Shown piece after piece: positions 9,533 through 18,989 of a DNA stretch of 64,000 nucleotides. The position numbers were made by a program, and so were the translations under genes. Within the stretch, counting starts at the first letter, position 1; every line of letters starts with the position of its first letter. This stretch comes from Ureibacillus acetophenoni. Its GTDB lineage: Bacteria; Bacillota; Bacilli; Bacillales_A; Planococcaceae. The notes below the pieces were generated by a model that saw only the letters and a program-made list of their open reading frames with translations, had not been told where the DNA came from and did no database searches. The stretch spans positions 124,001 to 188,000 of the forward strand of contig NZ_OBQC01000005.1 of assembly GCF_900220965.1 (NCBI RefSeq), read 5' to 3'.

Positions 9533-9563
9533 TAAGGGATGAGGAAATTCCTCTGTCCCTTAC
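9532..9563. terminator. Strong hairpin after DUF5658 gene
   Basis: Near-perfect stem from GTAAGGGA to TCCCTTAC with an inner GAGGAA/TTCCTC pairing. The T-tract is weak on both strands, so termination strength is uncertain. Confidence 0.6.
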
Positions 9564-9629
9564 TTGGTCTCAAAGTGTATTACCCAACTGCCAAAATCTT
9601 ATTGACTTCATTAAGAGAAGTTGCTTAAT

Positions 9630-9851
9630 TTATTTCTCGTGATCCTTAGGTTCAAATGTTTTACAACAAGTATCCCGAGAACTACTTGCTTCTTCTTTTA
9701 CATTGTCGAAGTCAAAATCAGAAGCAAACTCTTGCATACGATCATTCGAATGGTAGTCCATATCTACTTCGATTTTTTCTGCTCCACATAAATTACCCTC
9801 TTTGTGGAAAACACAGTTCGAAACAGAACATCGCACTTCTACATTTGGCAT
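9630..9851 (-). CDS. DUF1540 cysteine-rich small protein
   Basis: A 73-residue protein beginning MPNVEVRCSVSNCVFHKEGN, with a cysteine pattern (C8, C13, C22, C62, C63) typical of DUF1540 proteins and probably metal-binding. The start is behind GAGGAGG. Function unknown; family members are common in spore formers. Confidence 0.85.
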   Translation of the reverse strand: MPNVEVRCSVSNCVFHKEGNLCGAEKIEVDMDYHSNDRMQEFASDFDFDNVKEEASSSRDTCCKTFEPKDHEK

Positions 9852-9961
9852 TCAGATATCCTCCTCACTTGAGAGTTAATGAAGAATAGACAAAATCTAA
9901 TCTTCATATGTATTGTGTGCATTTTACACGCTATCATAAGGTCATTCTTTATCTAAAAAGG

Positions 9962-10003
9962 AAAATCCCTCCATGCTGAAAAACTTCAACTTGGAGGGAT
10001 TTA
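9962..10003 (-). terminator. Terminator of DUF378 gene
   Basis: Long stem AAATCCCTCCA/TGGAGGGATTT just after the DUF378 stop, with an AT-rich tail. Confidence 0.75.
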
Positions 10004-10010
10004 TTATTAA

Positions 10011-10334
10011 CTAAACAATGGTATCGTCATCGTTAGCTCGATTCGCTTTTCTTCGATCCGTTTCAGGAAATTCGAACTCATCGCCAGCCTCCATTTGGGG
10101 TCTTGGCTCTGTGAAGACTGCTGGTCCATCCATACGTTCTTCTGCGAAACGTTTCGCAAGAATTGGTAAAGATAGAAGCCCTGCAAGTCCAACAATTGAG
10201 TAAATTAAGTTGGATAAAAACGTGTCTACACCAAATAAGGCATCCACTAGATTAAAGTCAAATAATCCAATAAGTCCCCAGTTAATGGCACCCACAATAA
10301 CTAAAAATAATGCAATTCTATATATTGTGTTCAT
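10011..10334 (-). CDS. DUF378 membrane protein
   Basis: Two membrane helices (about 5-25 and 38-60) with the DUF378 signature GAINWGLIGLFDFNLV and a following SIVGLAGL. The 107 residues include a charged C-terminal tail of about 45 residues that is longer than in the shortest members (about 60-70 residues). The start is behind AGGAGGT. Role unknown. Confidence 0.85.
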   Translation of the reverse strand: MNTIYRIALFLVIVGAINWGLIGLFDFNLVDALFGVDTFLSNLIYSIVGLAGLLSLPILAKRFAEERMDGPAVFTEPRPQMEAGDEFEFPETDRRKANRANDDDTIV

Positions 10335-10447
10335 TTGTCCACCTCCTTTTATTTTTGTCCCACAAGTGTAACTTCGTTTTGTGTGACTACTTTATTTTTT
10401 TCAAAAAAAATGTATTTATGTGATGCAAAATTAGACAACTGTAAGGA

Positions 10448-10471
10448 CTAAAAGGGATTATTCCCTTTTAG
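10448..10471. repeat. Perfect 10-bp inverted repeat
   Basis: CTAAAAGGGA/TCCCTTTTAG around TTAT, downstream of the next minus-strand gene. Possibly a weak terminator; there is no good T-tract. Confidence 0.5.
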
Positions 10472-10511
10472 CCCAAAGTTTACAATGATTCAAATAGCAG
10501 TCAAACAGAAC

Positions 10512-10766
10512 CTAATTCCACGCTGTACGTTCACTTACAGGTTTTTGTTGTCTATTAGGTTCGAACTCATTACTGGAAAATGGTGCAGATTGATTTTGGC
10601 TACCAATTTGTCGATTAGGGTTAAATTCAGCACCAAATTCAACGTTGTTGTATTTGGAAGTAGCATTTAGATTGCGATTTACTTGAGCATTATCTAATTT
10701 ACATGCCTTACCATTTACTGTGTTTTCACAATTCACTCCAGTATTGTTCATGTTTACATTTGACAT
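10512..10766 (-). CDS. Small Asn-rich hydrophilic protein, unknown
   Basis: An 84-residue protein beginning MSNVNMNNTGVNCEN. It contains a two-copy imperfect repeat, GAEFNPNRQ and SNEFEPNRQ. The spacing and EF-containing repeats faintly recall gamma-type acid-soluble spore proteins, but similarity is too weak to assign. The start is the ATG at 10766, 6 nt behind GAGGAGG; an upstream in-frame ATG overlaps the ribosome site itself. The neighbouring small spore-type genes make a sporulation role plausible. Confidence 0.6.
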   Translation of the reverse strand: MSNVNMNNTGVNCENTVNGKACKLDNAQVNRNLNATSKYNNVEFGAEFNPNRQIGSQNQSAPFSSNEFEPNRQQKPVSERTAWN

Positions 10767-10926
10767 TGCCATCCTCCTCATTGGATTAGTTGAACAATAT
10801 AGAAATCCTAATACTAGACCTCTATACTCTTCAAGGATAGTTTGTCCAAATGAGTAGAATTTTTTCGTTTAATTTGAGTTACATAAACTTATCTTTTTGC
10901 GAAATACTCTATTTAACAACTTAAAT

Positions 10927-11073
10927 TTATTCGTCGTCAATTTCACCATCACCAATTTCATCTTCTTCTTCAATTTCTTCTATTTTTTCGCCTTCTTCTG
11001 GCATTTCATCATCTCCGCATCCAACTAGCAGGGTGGAAAATGATAAAAAGAACAATAAAAAGTATTTTTTCAT
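10927..11073 (-). CDS. Tiny acidic lipoprotein
   Basis: A 48-residue predicted lipoprotein. It has a signal sequence MKKYFLLFF..., lipobox LVGC with Cys19, then 29 residues that are about half Glu and Asp. The ATG follows GGAGGC at good spacing. No domain. It would leave a short polyanionic peptide anchored on the membrane. Function unknown. Confidence 0.7.
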   Translation of the reverse strand: MKKYFLLFFLSFSTLLVGCGDDEMPEEGEKIEEIEEEDEIGDGEIDDE

Positions 11074-11222
11074 TTTAAAGCCTCCTTTCTATTAGTTTTT
11101 CCAAATTGGCAGAGAAATATAAAATATAAGAAAATAATATTCGTGCCAAGTACTTAAAATATTTAAATCTTCAAACTGACCTTAAATAATTTAAATAAAG
11201 TGATACTTTTATTAATATCAGT

Positions 11223-11260
11223 CCTTTGCTAATGTTATTTTAAATTACTTTAGCAAGGAG
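11223..11260 (+). promoter_or_regulatory. Hairpin that can sequester the ribosome site of the ECF gene
   Basis: CCTTTGCTAA (11223-11232) can pair with TTAGCAAGG (11250-11258), which contains the start of the AAGGAG ribosome site used by the next gene. No known riboswitch class was recognised in the leader. Confidence 0.4.
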
Positions 11261-11268
11261 AATTGAAC

Positions 11269-11811
11269 ATGCAAAAAACAGAAAGTTATTCAATTTCAAC
11301 TACACGAGCAAAAACATTAGATGTAATTATTACTGCATTTTTAATCGCGCTCGTATTTGTTTCAACAGTATTTATTAACATTAAACTTCCATTTGGTCAT
11401 GGAGGGTTAGTTCATTTAGGTACTGCAATGCTCTTTATTGCTTCTATTCTTTTTGGTCCTAAAAAAGGGGCAATAGCAGGTGCTGCTGGAATGGGGTTAT
11501 TTGATATTCTTGGTGGTTGGGCTATTTGGGCGCCCATCACAATTGTTGCAAGAGGATTACAAGGCTATATCGTAGGGAAAATTTCCTGGATGAACGGACG
11601 TAATGGAAATAGTATTGGTTTTAATTTGTTAGCAACAATTATTTCTATCCCATTTATGATTGCCGTTTACTACGTTGGTGAGGGGATTCTTTATGGAAAC
11701 TGGATTCAACCACTTCTTTCAATCCCTGGTGACCTTACTCAAAATGCATTAGGCATTATTATAGCTTTACCTGTTTGTATAGTTCTTAGAAAATTGCCAA
11801 TTTTTAAATAA
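11269..11811 (+). CDS. ECF transporter S component
   Basis: Substrate-binding membrane subunit of an energy-coupling factor vitamin transporter. The 180 residues have about six hydrophobic segments. The motif GGLVHLGTAMLFIA and the later KKGAIAGAAGMGLFDIL are typical S-component features for small-molecule import. The ATG at 11269 is chosen (8 nt behind AAGGAG) over a TTG two codons earlier. The EcfA and EcfT partners are not in the window and would be shared. The substrate is not evident. Confidence 0.85.
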   Translation: MQKTESYSISTTRAKTLDVIITAFLIALVFVSTVFINIKLPFGHGGLVHLGTAMLFIASILFGPKKGAIAGAAGMGLFDILGGWAIWAPITIVARGLQGYIVGKISWMNGRNGNSIGFNLLATIISIPFMIAVYYVGEGILYGNWIQPLLSIPGDLTQNALGIIIALPVCIVLRKLPIFK

Positions 11812-11830
11812 AACATAATACCTAAAAGTA

Positions 11831-11860
11831 AAAAAGCACCAAATCACTGGTGCTTTTTTG
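11831..11860. terminator. Bidirectional terminator, ECF gene / subtilase
   Basis: Stem GCACCA/TGGTGC flanked by five As on the left and six Ts on the right, between two convergent genes. Confidence 0.9.
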
Positions 11861-11866
11861 CTTTAT

Positions 11867-13291
11867 TTATTGCAATGCTTTATATGCATTTAAGAATCCA
11901 TTACCAAAATAGGCTTTATCATTTCCTTTAACAGGATCGACAGCTACTCTGTATAAAAGTTGTTCAAGTTGTGCTGGTGACATCTTACCGTACTTATCAA
12001 TTAATAAGGCAGCTACCGCTGATACTTTTGGTGTCGCCATTGAAGTTCCTGTAGACCAATACCAACCACCATCATTACTTGTACTTAAGTTAAACTCTGT
12101 TTCAAATAAACGTTGCTCCAAATATTCATCAAATTTACCTGAAATCAGATATTCTACATATAACTGTGAATCACCACCAGATGTAGTTATGTCAATTACA
12201 CCAGAACCATAGTTTGCATAACTTGCAAACTGATCATTTGGTCCAGTTGCTGAAACAGTGATAACTCCTGGTAAAGTAGCTGGAACTGTAAAACCAGCAC
12301 CAGTGAAGGAAAGTCCATTCCCTCCATACTCGGCATTTAAGAAGTCCATTACTTCACTCTTGTTTGAAATATCAATTCCGTCATTCCCAGATGCAGCTAC
12401 TACTAGTGACCCTTTGCTTAATGCATAGTCTACTGCACGTTTGTAGGCTTTAAAGTCCGCTACATCGTTTCCAAGGTTTATTTTTTCCCCTGTAACTGGG
12501 TCAACATAAAACGCTTGACCAAGAATATCAAATCCACCCAGGCTCATTGAGATTACATCTACATCATCGTTAGCAGCTGCAATCATTGCTGCAAAAATCC
12601 AACCAGATTCTGCTGAACTTTTCCCAAAAACGCGATATGCTCTAATTCCAGTATCAGGTGCAACACCTAACATTGCTCCGTTTGCTGCAATTGACCCTGC
12701 AACATGACTTCCGTGTCCATTAACATCATCAAATGCATTTGGGTTACCAGTTTCTTCAGGTTCAGTTCCTTGGAATCCACCTGCTGGTACGAAATTTTTA
12801 GAACCAGGTAATAAGTTTCCTACTAAATCTGGGTGATCACGGTCAATACCTGTATCAATAATACCAACTACTACATCATGGGAACCAGTCCCAAGTTTAT
12901 AACTCTCACCGTTATTTGTAATTCGTTGTATATCCCATTGTAGACCCCAAAGTGCTGCATCTGCAGGATTAACAACATCTTCACTAATTTTTTCAGTTTG
13001 TGGTAAATCCCAAGAGATTGATGGGTTAGCAGCACTAACTCCATTTAAACTTTTTACAGTACCAAAAGCAGTTGTTGGTGCCTTGATTTGTACAAAACCG
13101 ATTTCAGGTACAGAATAAACAACTTCCCCGCCTAAGCTTTCTATTTCAGTTTCAAAGTTTTGAGGTATACTGTTTTTACTAAATAATACTGAATAATAGC
13201 CTTCCTGTTCACTAGCTTCTGCTGTTAATGTAAAAGGTAGAAAACTTATAACTAATGCTAGTCCAACTAATAACTTAAACAACTTTCTCAT
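11867..13291 (-). CDS. Secreted subtilisin-family serine protease (S8)
   Basis: Extracellular protease. The signal peptide spans about 1-26 (ends TAEA), an I9-like propeptide about 30-90, and the catalytic domain from about 115. The triad is Asp146 (IDTGID), His193 (GHGSHVAG) and Ser417 (GTSMATP), with oxyanion Asn303 (ASGND). The 474-residue length suits a proprotease. The start ATG is behind GGAGGG. An insertion of about 30 residues precedes the catalytic Ser. Monocistronic. Confidence 0.92.
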   Translation of the reverse strand: MRKLFKLLVGLALVISFLPFTLTAEASEQEGYYSVLFSKNSIPQNFETEIESLGGEVVYSVPEIGFVQIKAPTTAFGTVKSLNGVSAANPSISWDLPQTEKISEDVVNPADAALWGLQWDIQRITNNGESYKLGTGSHDVVVGIIDTGIDRDHPDLVGNLLPGSKNFVPAGGFQGTEPEETGNPNAFDDVNGHGSHVAGSIAANGAMLGVAPDTGIRAYRVFGKSSAESGWIFAAMIAAANDDVDVISMSLGGFDILGQAFYVDPVTGEKINLGNDVADFKAYKRAVDYALSKGSLVVAASGNDGIDISNKSEVMDFLNAEYGGNGLSFTGAGFTVPATLPGVITVSATGPNDQFASYANYGSGVIDITTSGGDSQLYVEYLISGKFDEYLEQRLFETEFNLSTSNDGGWYWSTGTSMATPKVSAVAALLIDKYGKMSPAQLEQLLYRVAVDPVKGNDKAYFGNGFLNAYKALQ

Positions 13292-13485
13292 CCAAAATCC
13301 CTCCGATTATTGAGATAAAAACATATATAAATAAATTTACCAAAATACAAAATACTCCTTTAAAAATGAGTCAATAATACTTAATGACGCAGTTTCATAG
13401 CGACTATTTACATAGGAGAATTGTGAAAAATGAGATATTTTACTTTAAATATAAGTAAAGAATCCTATTTTTCAGAAAATTCCTC

Positions 13486-13514
13486 TTAACCAAAAGTTAC
13501 TTTTATTCTATAAT
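13486..13514 (+). promoter_or_regulatory. Sigma-A-type promoter of the EAL-HDOD gene
   Basis: TTAACC, 17-bp spacer, TATAAT. A transcript start near 13521 would leave a GTG at 13523 almost leaderless and favours the TTG start at 13592. Confidence 0.5.
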
Positions 13515-13591
13515 TATTATACGTGTTTACATTTATAGGAATATATAGGGAAACTGTTCAAAGAATAAGAGATATTGGGGGATCATTCAAC

Positions 13592-14833
13592 TTGAGAGTC
13601 TTTGTAGCAAGGCAACCAATTTTTAATGCTGCTGGAAATGTAATCGCTTACGAACTATTGTATCGCAATAGTGAAATGAATTCGTTTCCAATGATAGACG
13701 GAGATCAGGCAACCACTGATGTTATTATTAATAGCTTCATCAATATTGGAATCGAAGAAGTTGCAGATGGTAAGCCCTGTTTTATCAACTTTACTGAAAA
13801 TCTATTAGAAATGAGGTTACCCACTTATTTCTCACCCAAAGTAATAGTAGTAGAAATACTTGAAACCGTTGTACCTAATGAAAAGTTATTAGAAATCTGT
13901 AAAGAATTAAAAGAACTCGGCTACAAAATAGCGTTAGATGATTTTATTTTTCATAAAAGTAATCCATTCCTTTATCGTGTACTAGAATATGTAGATATTA
14001 TTAAAGTAGATATTCAAAATACTCCTCTAAAGATGTTTAGTGAAATTGAAGAGATTGCTAATCTTTATAACATTCAACTGTTAGCAGAAAAAGTTGAGAC
14101 TAGTCGTGATTTTAAAGATTACACTAATAGAGGGTATTCCTATTTTCAAGGTTATTTTTTCTCTAAACCTGTTATCGTTTCAACTCATGATATTCCATTA
14201 TATTTTTATTCTTACATCGAGATATTGAACCAATTAACTTCAACTGAACCGAGAATAGACACCATTGCGCAATTCGTTGAAAGGGATATATCGTTATCTT
14301 ATAAGTTATTAAAGTTAATAAATACAAGTGTTTTTCGAAGAACTGCTAAAATTTCATCCATTAAACAAGCAATCGTATTGCTTGGACTGCAAGAATTTCA
14401 GAAATGGATCTACGTACTTTCTGTTCGAGATTACCAAAATCAGAAAAGCGGACTTTCAAATGAAATTATCCGAATTAGTTTAGTTCGGGCTAAAATGTGT
14501 GAATCATTGGGAGTGTACATCAATCCTTCACTACCACCGTCTGGTTTCTTTATGACCGGTATGTTTTCGTTAATTGATGCACTTTTAGGTGTGCCGATAG
14601 ATGAAATTTTAGCTAAATTACCGTTGGATGATCAAATTTCAAATGCCTTAAGAGGGATATCTAATGATTATAAACGAGCACTCGACTTTAATCTTTCAAT
14701 AGAAAAGGGTGAGTGGGCTAAAGCAAGTAGCCTGAGCCACTCGCTCGGTATTGATGAGGAAGTGGTTTGTTCCCTTTATACAGAAGCTCTTAACTGGTCA
14801 AATGAGTTATTGCGTGTGGAGAGTTTAGCTTAA
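13592..14833 (+). CDS. EAL-HDOD domain signalling protein (YuxH family)
   Basis: Cyclic-di-GMP phosphodiesterase-type protein. The EAL domain occupies about residues 1-200 and an HDOD domain the C-terminal half. The residues expected for EAL metal and substrate binding are visible: Glu in YELLYR, Asn in FINFTEN, Glu in VVEILET, Asp-Asp in LDDF, Lys in IIKVDI, Glu in AEKVET and Gln in YFQGYF. It may therefore be active. A GTG at 13523 is in frame, but the TTG at 13592 gives MRVFVARQPIF, the usual family N-terminus, at 413 residues. Confidence 0.88.
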   Translation: MRVFVARQPIFNAAGNVIAYELLYRNSEMNSFPMIDGDQATTDVIINSFINIGIEEVADGKPCFINFTENLLEMRLPTYFSPKVIVVEILETVVPNEKLLEICKELKELGYKIALDDFIFHKSNPFLYRVLEYVDIIKVDIQNTPLKMFSEIEEIANLYNIQLLAEKVETSRDFKDYTNRGYSYFQGYFFSKPVIVSTHDIPLYFYSYIEILNQLTSTEPRIDTIAQFVERDISLSYKLLKLINTSVFRRTAKISSIKQAIVLLGLQEFQKWIYVLSVRDYQNQKSGLSNEIIRISLVRAKMCESLGVYINPSLPPSGFFMTGMFSLIDALLGVPIDEILAKLPLDDQISNALRGISNDYKRALDFNLSIEKGEWAKASSLSHSLGIDEEVVCSLYTEALNWSNELLRVESLA

Positions 14834-14844
14834 TTTGAATAACA

Positions 14845-14884
14845 AAAGAAAGTACAATCCATTTCCTTGGATTGTACTTTCTTT
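14845..14884. terminator. Bidirectional terminator between EAL-HDOD gene and mqo
   Basis: A 16-bp perfect stem (AAAGAAAGTACAATCC and its complement) with an 8-nt loop between convergent genes. Confidence 0.9.
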
Positions 14885-14902
14885 ACACTTACGAGAAGAA
14901 AA

Positions 14903-16420
14903 TTACTTCACTTCTTCTAATTCTCTTGTTTCTTCTTTAACTTCACTTAAACCTAATACTTCAGCAGTTTCTGCAAGTAATTTTCTGAATAAGTCTGGTT
15001 GTTCTGCAAGAGAGATTCCATATGAAGGAATCATTTCTTTAATTTTTGGTTCCCAAGATTTGTGCTCTTGTGGGAAACATTTTTTAATTACTTCAAGCAT
15101 AACTTGTACAGCGGTAGAAGCACCTGGTGATGCACCTAATAACGCTGCTACAGAACCATCTTCAGCAGTAATAACTTCTGTACCGAATTGAAGTGTTCCT
15201 TTTCCTTTATCAGTGTCTTTAATTACTTGTACACGTTGACCCGCAACGATAATTTCCCAATCATCGCTCTTCGCATTTGGAATAAATTCACGTAGCTCTT
15301 CCATACGTTGCTCTTTAGATAATAATACTTGTTGAATTAAGTATTTTGTTAATGGCATTTCTTTTGCACCAGCTGCTAATAATGTAAGTATATTATTAGG
15401 ACGAATGGATGCAAATAAATCCATATAAGAACCTGTTTTTAAGAACTTAGGCGAGAATCCTGCAAATGGTCCGAATAATAATGATTTTTTACCATCAATA
15501 TATCTTGTATCTAAGTGTGGTACCGACATTGGTGGAGCACCAACTTTTGCTTTACCGTACACTTTAGCATTGTGTTGTTCTACTATTTCTGGATTGTTAC
15601 AAACCATAAATAATCCGCTTACTGGGAACCCACCAATGTGTTTAGATTCAGGGATACCAGTATCTTGTAATAAGTGTAAGCTTGCGCCACCTGCACCAAT
15701 GAATACGAATTTAGTATGGATATAATGCATTTTGCATCCGTCAAGGTCATGTACTTTAATTTCCCAACGACCGTCACTTGTACGTTTGATACCTTCAACT
15801 CTATGTTTATAATTAATCTCAACGTTTTGATTATTTAAATGACCCATTAACATACGCGTTAATGCACCGAAGTTCACATCCGTACCTGAATCAATTTTTG
15901 TCGCCGCAATTGGTTCATTGAACTTACGGTCTTCCATCATTAATGGAAGCCATTCTTGTAATGTTTTTGGATCTTCTGTATATTCCATTCCTTCAAACAA
16001 TGGACTTTTTGTTAGTGCCTCAAAACGTTTTTTCAAGAAGTTTACATCTTTTTCACCATATACATAGCTCATATGAGGTAGTGGCATGATGAATTCTTCT
16101 GGATTTGTAATTAAGTTATTTTTTACTAGATAAGACCAGAACTGTCTTGATACTTGGAATTGTTGGTTAATATTAATCGCTTTTTTAATATCGATTGAGC
16201 CGTCTTTTTGCTCAGGTGTATAGTTTAGCTCGCAAAGTGCAGAGTGCCCTGTTCCTGCATTGTTCCACTCATTTGAACTTTCTTCACCTGGTTTATCAAG
16301 AGATTCATAGACTTTAATATCCCATTCAGGTGCTAATTCTTTTAGAAGTGTTCCTAAAGTTGCACTCATAATTCCCGCACCAATTAAAACAACATCTGTT
16401 TTTTCAACTCTGTTACTCAT
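14903..16420 (-). CDS. mqo: Malate:quinone oxidoreductase
   Basis: Membrane-associated FAD enzyme that oxidises malate to oxaloacetate and reduces the quinone pool, an alternative to NAD-linked malate dehydrogenase. An FAD-binding N-terminus [12 protein letters not shown] and the family segments [18 protein letters not shown] and [22 protein letters not shown] region are seen. An upstream in-frame ATG adds 17 residues, but the ATG at 16420 has an AAGGAAGG site and matches family starts (505 residues). The upstream region carries a cre-like site. Confidence 0.95.
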   Translation of the reverse strand: MSNRVEKTDVVLIGAGIMSATLGTLLKELAPEWDIKVYESLDKPGEESSNEWNNAGTGHSALCELNYTPEQKDGSIDIKKAININQQFQVSRQFWSYLVKNNLITNPEEFIMPLPHMSYVYGEKDVNFLKKRFEALTKSPLFEGMEYTEDPKTLQEWLPLMMEDRKFNEPIAATKIDSGTDVNFGALTRMLMGHLNNQNVEINYKHRVEGIKRTSDGRWEIKVHDLDGCKMHYIHTKFVFIGAGGASLHLLQDTGIPESKHIGGFPVSGLFMVCNNPEIVEQHNAKVYGKAKVGAPPMSVPHLDTRYIDGKKSLLFGPFAGFSPKFLKTGSYMDLFASIRPNNILTLLAAGAKEMPLTKYLIQQVLLSKEQRMEELREFIPNAKSDDWEIIVAGQRVQVIKDTDKGKGTLQFGTEVITAEDGSVAALLGASPGASTAVQVMLEVIKKCFPQEHKSWEPKIKEMIPSYGISLAEQPDLFRKLLAETAEVLGLSEVKEETRELEEVK

Positions 16421-16869
16421 AATAACCTTCCTTATCTCCCCTATATTTGCAAAAAAGATGTAGGCCTTCACTTAGGTGTAATAAGCAGGGTGCGACCTAA
16501 GATAGCACCTTTTCTGTATATCTATTAAAACCATATTACAGTATAACATTCTTTATAAAAATTTTAAATCTACTATTATATAATAATGAAAGCGCTTCAG
16601 AAATGAAGAAAAAAATATACGCTAATAAGAACTCTTTTTTTATCTACTTGTCTTGCCACTTCATTATATCACTTTCAATCTATGATTTAAATCAAACAAA
16701 ATTACATATATAACCAATATTATGCAATATAAAAATGAATATATGGTTCTATTTTTAAAATACGGTTTGAATGATAGGTGGAAGATACTGCTTGAAGGTT
16801 ATAGCTTGGAGTTTAAAATTCATTATAATCGAATAATGATTAAAGCTGATGATTTCAATAGAAACTACA
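16421..16869. other. Intergenic region upstream of mqo
   Basis: 449 bp with no gene. It contains a 7-bp inverted repeat (CTTAGGT/ACCTAAG at 16471-16501), which would fall in the mqo leader, and a cre-like palindrome with an adjacent TATAAT on the minus strand. Nothing else is recognised. Confidence 0.6.
16587..16600 (-). promoter_or_regulatory. cre-like site upstream of mqo
   Basis: TGAAAGCGCTTCAG matches the CcpA consensus core TGWAARCGYTW, with two mismatches at its right end. It lies directly upstream of a minus-strand TATAAT, so it could mediate catabolite repression of mqo. Confidence 0.45.
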
Positions 16870-17496
16870 TCAGCTAGCTGATTTTATTTTTTCTATAAAG
16901 TACTTTAAAATTCGAGCTGTTAAACCCCAGATCGTATAAGTTCCATAATCATAAAACCATTCTTCCATTGCCCTTGTTCTCCATTGATAATTTGAACCAT
17001 TCATTATTTTATCAAATGGAAAATCCTCCGAAGGGATGGGTTGTACTGCCACTTTATGCATATAAGGTTCATTTTCTAATAACCATTCGATTGGTACTGT
17101 AAATACTTCTTCAACTTCAGCTTTGTTATATGAGTGGATTATTTCATTGTAATCAACAGTACCAACAAATGGATAAATAACAAATGAAGATGAGGCAATA
17201 TAGGGACTTAGCTGTCCAATAATTTTTATCGTATCTGGCGTAACACCTAGTTCTTCTGTTGTTTCTCTAATGGCTGCGTCCATAGGAGTTAAATCTTCTT
17301 TATCGATTCGTCCCCCTGGAAAGCTTATATCTCCTGGCTGTTTTCTCATAGTAAATGAACGAACCTCAAATAGAATATGCCATTTTCCATCAACTTGCAC
17401 TAAGGGTATTAAAATAGCTGATCGGAATGCGGACTCTTCACCTATAAATAAGGGCTGATTTTGTATGAGTTGGTTCTTCACCTTATCTATGAACAT
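16870..17496 (-). CDS. NUDIX hydrolase, CoA pyrophosphatase type
   Basis: A 208-residue NUDIX hydrolase. The Nudix box runs from GGRIDKEDLTP to AIRETTEELGV, and the segment before it (RKQPGDISFPGG) is the CoA-pyrophosphatase (NudL/YeaB) subtype signature. Such enzymes hydrolyse CoA or its derivatives to phosphopantetheine and ADP. The ATG at 17496 is behind AGGTG; a GTG three codons upstream overlaps the ribosome site. Confidence 0.85.
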   Translation of the reverse strand: MFIDKVKNQLIQNQPLFIGEESAFRSAILIPLVQVDGKWHILFEVRSFTMRKQPGDISFPGGRIDKEDLTPMDAAIRETTEELGVTPDTIKIIGQLSPYIASSSFVIYPFVGTVDYNEIIHSYNKAEVEEVFTVPIEWLLENEPYMHKVAVQPIPSEDFPFDKIMNGSNYQWRTRAMEEWFYDYGTYTIWGLTARILKYFIEKIKSAS

Positions 17497-17600
17497 GGAT
17501 ATCACCTCGTTTTAATCACTTTTATTTATTCTATCGTATCATATTGATAGTAACTTGATTTAATTAGGTTATAAGAAAGCTCGATGAAAATATTTGTAAA

Positions 17601-17631
17601 AAATAAAAGCCGCTCCTGTAATTGAAGCGGC
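17601..17631 (-). terminator. Terminator of the cyclophilin gene
   Basis: Stem GCCGC/GCGGC with a 13-nt loop and a T-rich run on the minus strand, 40 nt after the stop. Confidence 0.8.
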
Positions 17632-17670
17632 CCTCGTAAAATTCTATTACCTCGTATTTCTGAGAAATTG

Positions 17671-18357
17671 CTAATGTCGAGTTGTTGGCTCAGGATAATC
17701 ATAGCCTTTTGTATCAACTTCCACCTTTTTCATCACTTGATCTTCTAGTGGCTTATCTGCTTTACCTCGTTCTACTGATACGATTTTATCTGCAACTTCC
17801 ATACCTTCAATCACTTTCCCAAACGCAGCGTAGTCACCATCAAGATGCGGTGCTGCTTCTACCATTATGAAGAATTGTGAACCTGCAGAGTTTGGGTCTT
17901 GAGACCGCGCCATGGAAATTACTCCACGTTCATGCTTCAAGTTATTTTCAAAGCCATTGCTAGAAAATTCTCCATCAATGGAGTAATCAGGTCCACCTGT
18001 TCCATTTCCTAAGGGATCTCCCCCTTGAATCATAAATCCTGGAATTACTCGGTGAAAAGTAAGGCCATCATAATAGCCGTCCTCAGCTAGGAAGATAAAA
18101 TTAGCAACTGTATTTGGAGCTACTTTCGGCTCTAATTCAAGGACAATTTTTTCATCATTATCCATTGTAATTGTCACAATAGGGTTCTCTGTTACTTCTG
18201 AAGGATAATTTCCTTTGTCAGCAGATTCAGTTGTTGAATTATTTTCCTTCGTTTCTGCAGGTTGTGTTTCTTCATTTGATGTACCACATGCTGCTAAAAC
18301 CAATATGAACAGCATTAAAGTCAATGCAAAATATACTGTTTTTCTTCGTACAAACAC
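17671..18357 (-). CDS. Cyclophilin-type peptidyl-prolyl isomerase lipoprotein
   Basis: Extracytoplasmic folding catalyst. A lipoprotein signal ends in LVLAACG (Cys24), a Thr/Glu/Ser-rich linker follows to about residue 55, then a cyclophilin domain with [15 protein letters not shown] (catalytic Arg), GSQFFIM and the usual AFGKVIEGM segment. It lacks the C-terminal features of parvulin-type PrsA, so it is a different foldase class. GTG start behind GGAGGAG. Confidence 0.92.
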   Translation of the reverse strand: MFVRRKTVYFALTLMLFILVLAACGTSNEETQPAETKENNSTTESADKGNYPSEVTENPIVTITMDNDEKIVLELEPKVAPNTVANFIFLAEDGYYDGLTFHRVIPGFMIQGGDPLGNGTGGPDYSIDGEFSSNGFENNLKHERGVISMARSQDPNSAGSQFFIMVEAAPHLDGDYAAFGKVIEGMEVADKIVSVERGKADKPLEDQVMKKVEVDTKGYDYPEPTTRH

Positions 18358-18560
18358 TGTTTAACTCCTCCTTTATTTTCATCGAGAATTGTTCGTTGCT
18401 TAAGTTGGTCTTTTAACTATTACTATTAATATCACTGCTACAATTAAATAAGCAAGTATGTAGTATTTCCCTATTTTTTTAAGTGATTCTATTGTTTATA
18501 CATCTTCTATTATTTGGTAAAATGTTTTATATTGATTACGATAATAAAGGGGATCTTTGT

Positions 18561-18938
18561 GTGGAGGCTAAATTAATTCAAAAAGTTGGACAAATAGGAG
18601 TACCTGTTAAAGACTTAAATAGGGCACTAGAATTTTATAAAGACAAATTAGGTCTTTCACTTTTATTTAACACGGACCGTTTAGCATTCTTTAATTGCGA
18701 TGGTTTGAGGATATTGTTATCTCTTCCGGAAACTGAGGAGTTCAATCATCCGAGTTCCGTCATCTATTTTCAAGTTAGTGATATTAAAGAATCGTTTCAA
18801 CAACTATTGAATAAAGAAGTAACTTTTATTGATGAACCACATGTTGTAGGGAAAATGGGAAATACAGAGATTTGGATGGCATTTTTTAAAGACACCGAGG
18901 ACAATATACATGCATTAATGAGTGAAGTTGAAGTATAA
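18561..18938 (+). CDS. VOC (glyoxalase/bleomycin resistance) family protein
   Basis: A 125-residue single VOC domain: VGQIGVPVKDLNRALEFY at the start (metal-ligand His replaced by Gln), DRLAFFNCDG, and FFKDTEDNIHALMSEV with the usual late Glu/His region. The GTG at 18561 sits 7 nt behind AAAGGGGA; an upstream in-frame ATG would add 26 atypical residues. Substrate unknown. Confidence 0.85.
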   Translation: MEAKLIQKVGQIGVPVKDLNRALEFYKDKLGLSLLFNTDRLAFFNCDGLRILLSLPETEEFNHPSSVIYFQVSDIKESFQQLLNKEVTFIDEPHVVGKMGNTEIWMAFFKDTEDNIHALMSEVEV

Positions 18939-18948
18939 ATAATTATGA

Positions 18949-18980
18949 CCCCTACCTTTATAAGTAGGGGCTCTTATTTT
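18949..18980. terminator. Terminator after the VOC gene
   Basis: Stem CCCCTAC/GTAGGGG followed by CTCTTATTTT, between convergent genes. Confidence 0.85.
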
Positions 18981-18989
18981 AATTGAGTG

